Below are positions 12,812 to 12,869 of a DNA stretch of 12,869 bases, in pieces. This stretch comes from Casp-actino8 sp037147055. Lineage in GTDB: Bacteria > Actinomycetota > Acidimicrobiia > Acidimicrobiales > Ilumatobacteraceae. The DNA is taken from positions 1-12,869 of the forward strand of contig JBAWVW010000054.1 of assembly GCA_037147055.1 (NCBI GenBank), written 5' to 3'. The notes under the pieces were generated by a model. It had not been told where the DNA came from. It did no database searches and saw nothing but the letters and a program-made list of their open reading frames with translations. Made by a program: the position numbers and the translations under genes. Numbering within the stretch: position 1 is the stretch's first letter; the number at the start of each line of letters is the position of its first letter.

Positions 12812-12869
12812 ATGAAAGAAATCATTCCAATACTTAAAGATGCAAATTTAAATAATCTCGTGTACAACG
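12812..12869 (+). CDS. Possible 5' end of an AT-rich gene running off the window
   Basis: An ATG at 12812 opens a frame that is still open at the window edge, beginning MKEIIPILKDANLNNLVYN. The preceding in-frame stop is at 12761-12763. An AGAAGGG lies about 12 nt upstream, rather far for a ribosome binding site, and no leaderless -10 precedes the ATG. The minus strand over the same bases is also open, from the window edge down to a stop at 12760-12762, so the end of a convergent gene is an equal alternative. The roughly 170 bases before the edge are visibly more A+T-rich than the rest of the window. Too little is present to assign a function. Confidence 0.25.
   Translation, partial: MKEIIPILKDANLNNLVYN

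Noticed and set aside
12601..12837. Plus-strand open frame of 78 codons near the right edge
   Set aside because: It begins antisense to the Cys-loop gene, crosses its promoter, and reads as basic low-information sequence without a start signal.
1..12869. tRNA, rRNA, CRISPR, insertion sequences, attachment sites, riboswitches
   Set aside because: I looked for direct repeats with regular spacing, terminal inverted repeats, transposase motifs and cloverleaf-like sequences in the gaps, and saw none. The gaps between the annotated genes are too short for most of these.

Overview
The window is a dense stretch of bacterial chromosome with about 50% G+C. It has 16 well-supported protein genes, one weak partial gene at the right edge, and no RNA genes, mobile elements or CRISPR arrays that I can see. 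The gene content points to an actinobacterium: a SenX3/RegX3-type two-component pair, a DUF2342 (zincin_2-like) protein next to a membrane-anchored SDR-type protein, and a small protein with an HPSEL motif. MreB, the moderate G+C and the short intergenic gaps suggest class Acidimicrobiia, perhaps a freshwater Ilumatobacteraceae-type lineage. That lineage assignment is an inference from family recognition and was not computed.

Layout. Bases 1-1366 hold the 3' part of a SenX3-like histidine kinase, which begins exactly at its phospho-accepting His codon, coupled to a RegX3-like regulator. An MFS transporter follows (1409-2761). A DUF2342 protein (2745-4010, minus) and an SDR-family protein with a C-terminal membrane helix (4064-5101, plus) diverge from a 53-bp promoter region. 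A small HPSEL membrane protein (minus) and an operon of moaE, a small membrane protein and mreB (5454-7151, plus) diverge from the next one. A thioesterase II gene and a PQQ-type sugar dehydrogenase lipoprotein form a minus-strand pair (7154-9222). It diverges from a nitroreductase and SAM methyltransferase pair (9295-10592, plus). A small two-helix membrane protein and a TetR regulator (10598-11503, minus) diverge from a crotonase-fold protein (11563-12291, plus). A secreted, membrane-anchored protein (12285-12647, minus) closes the list, and the last 200 bases are more A+T-rich.

Two architectural patterns stand out. First, genes that begin a transcription unit tend to start with GTG exactly 6 nt after a -10-like hexamer of the form TAnnnT. 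This is the geometry expected of leaderless mRNAs. Genes inside operons instead mostly use ATG, with either a Shine-Dalgarno sequence or a stop-start overlap. Second, convergent genes meet with overlaps of 7-17 nt or gaps of 2-15 nt and show no hairpin terminator.

Functionally the window mixes signalling (phosphate-type two-component system), molybdopterin synthesis (MoaE), cell shape (MreB), acyl-CoA metabolism (TesB, crotonase, perhaps the TetR) and redox enzymes (GSDH-like, nitroreductase). Three proteins keep the fold of an enzyme family but lack its usual catalytic residues: the DUF2342 protein, the SDR and the crotonase. I see no convincing evidence of a wholly new defence or mobile system. 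The best leads are the leaderless-start rule, the solitary mreB operon and the divergent pair of apparent pseudoenzymes.
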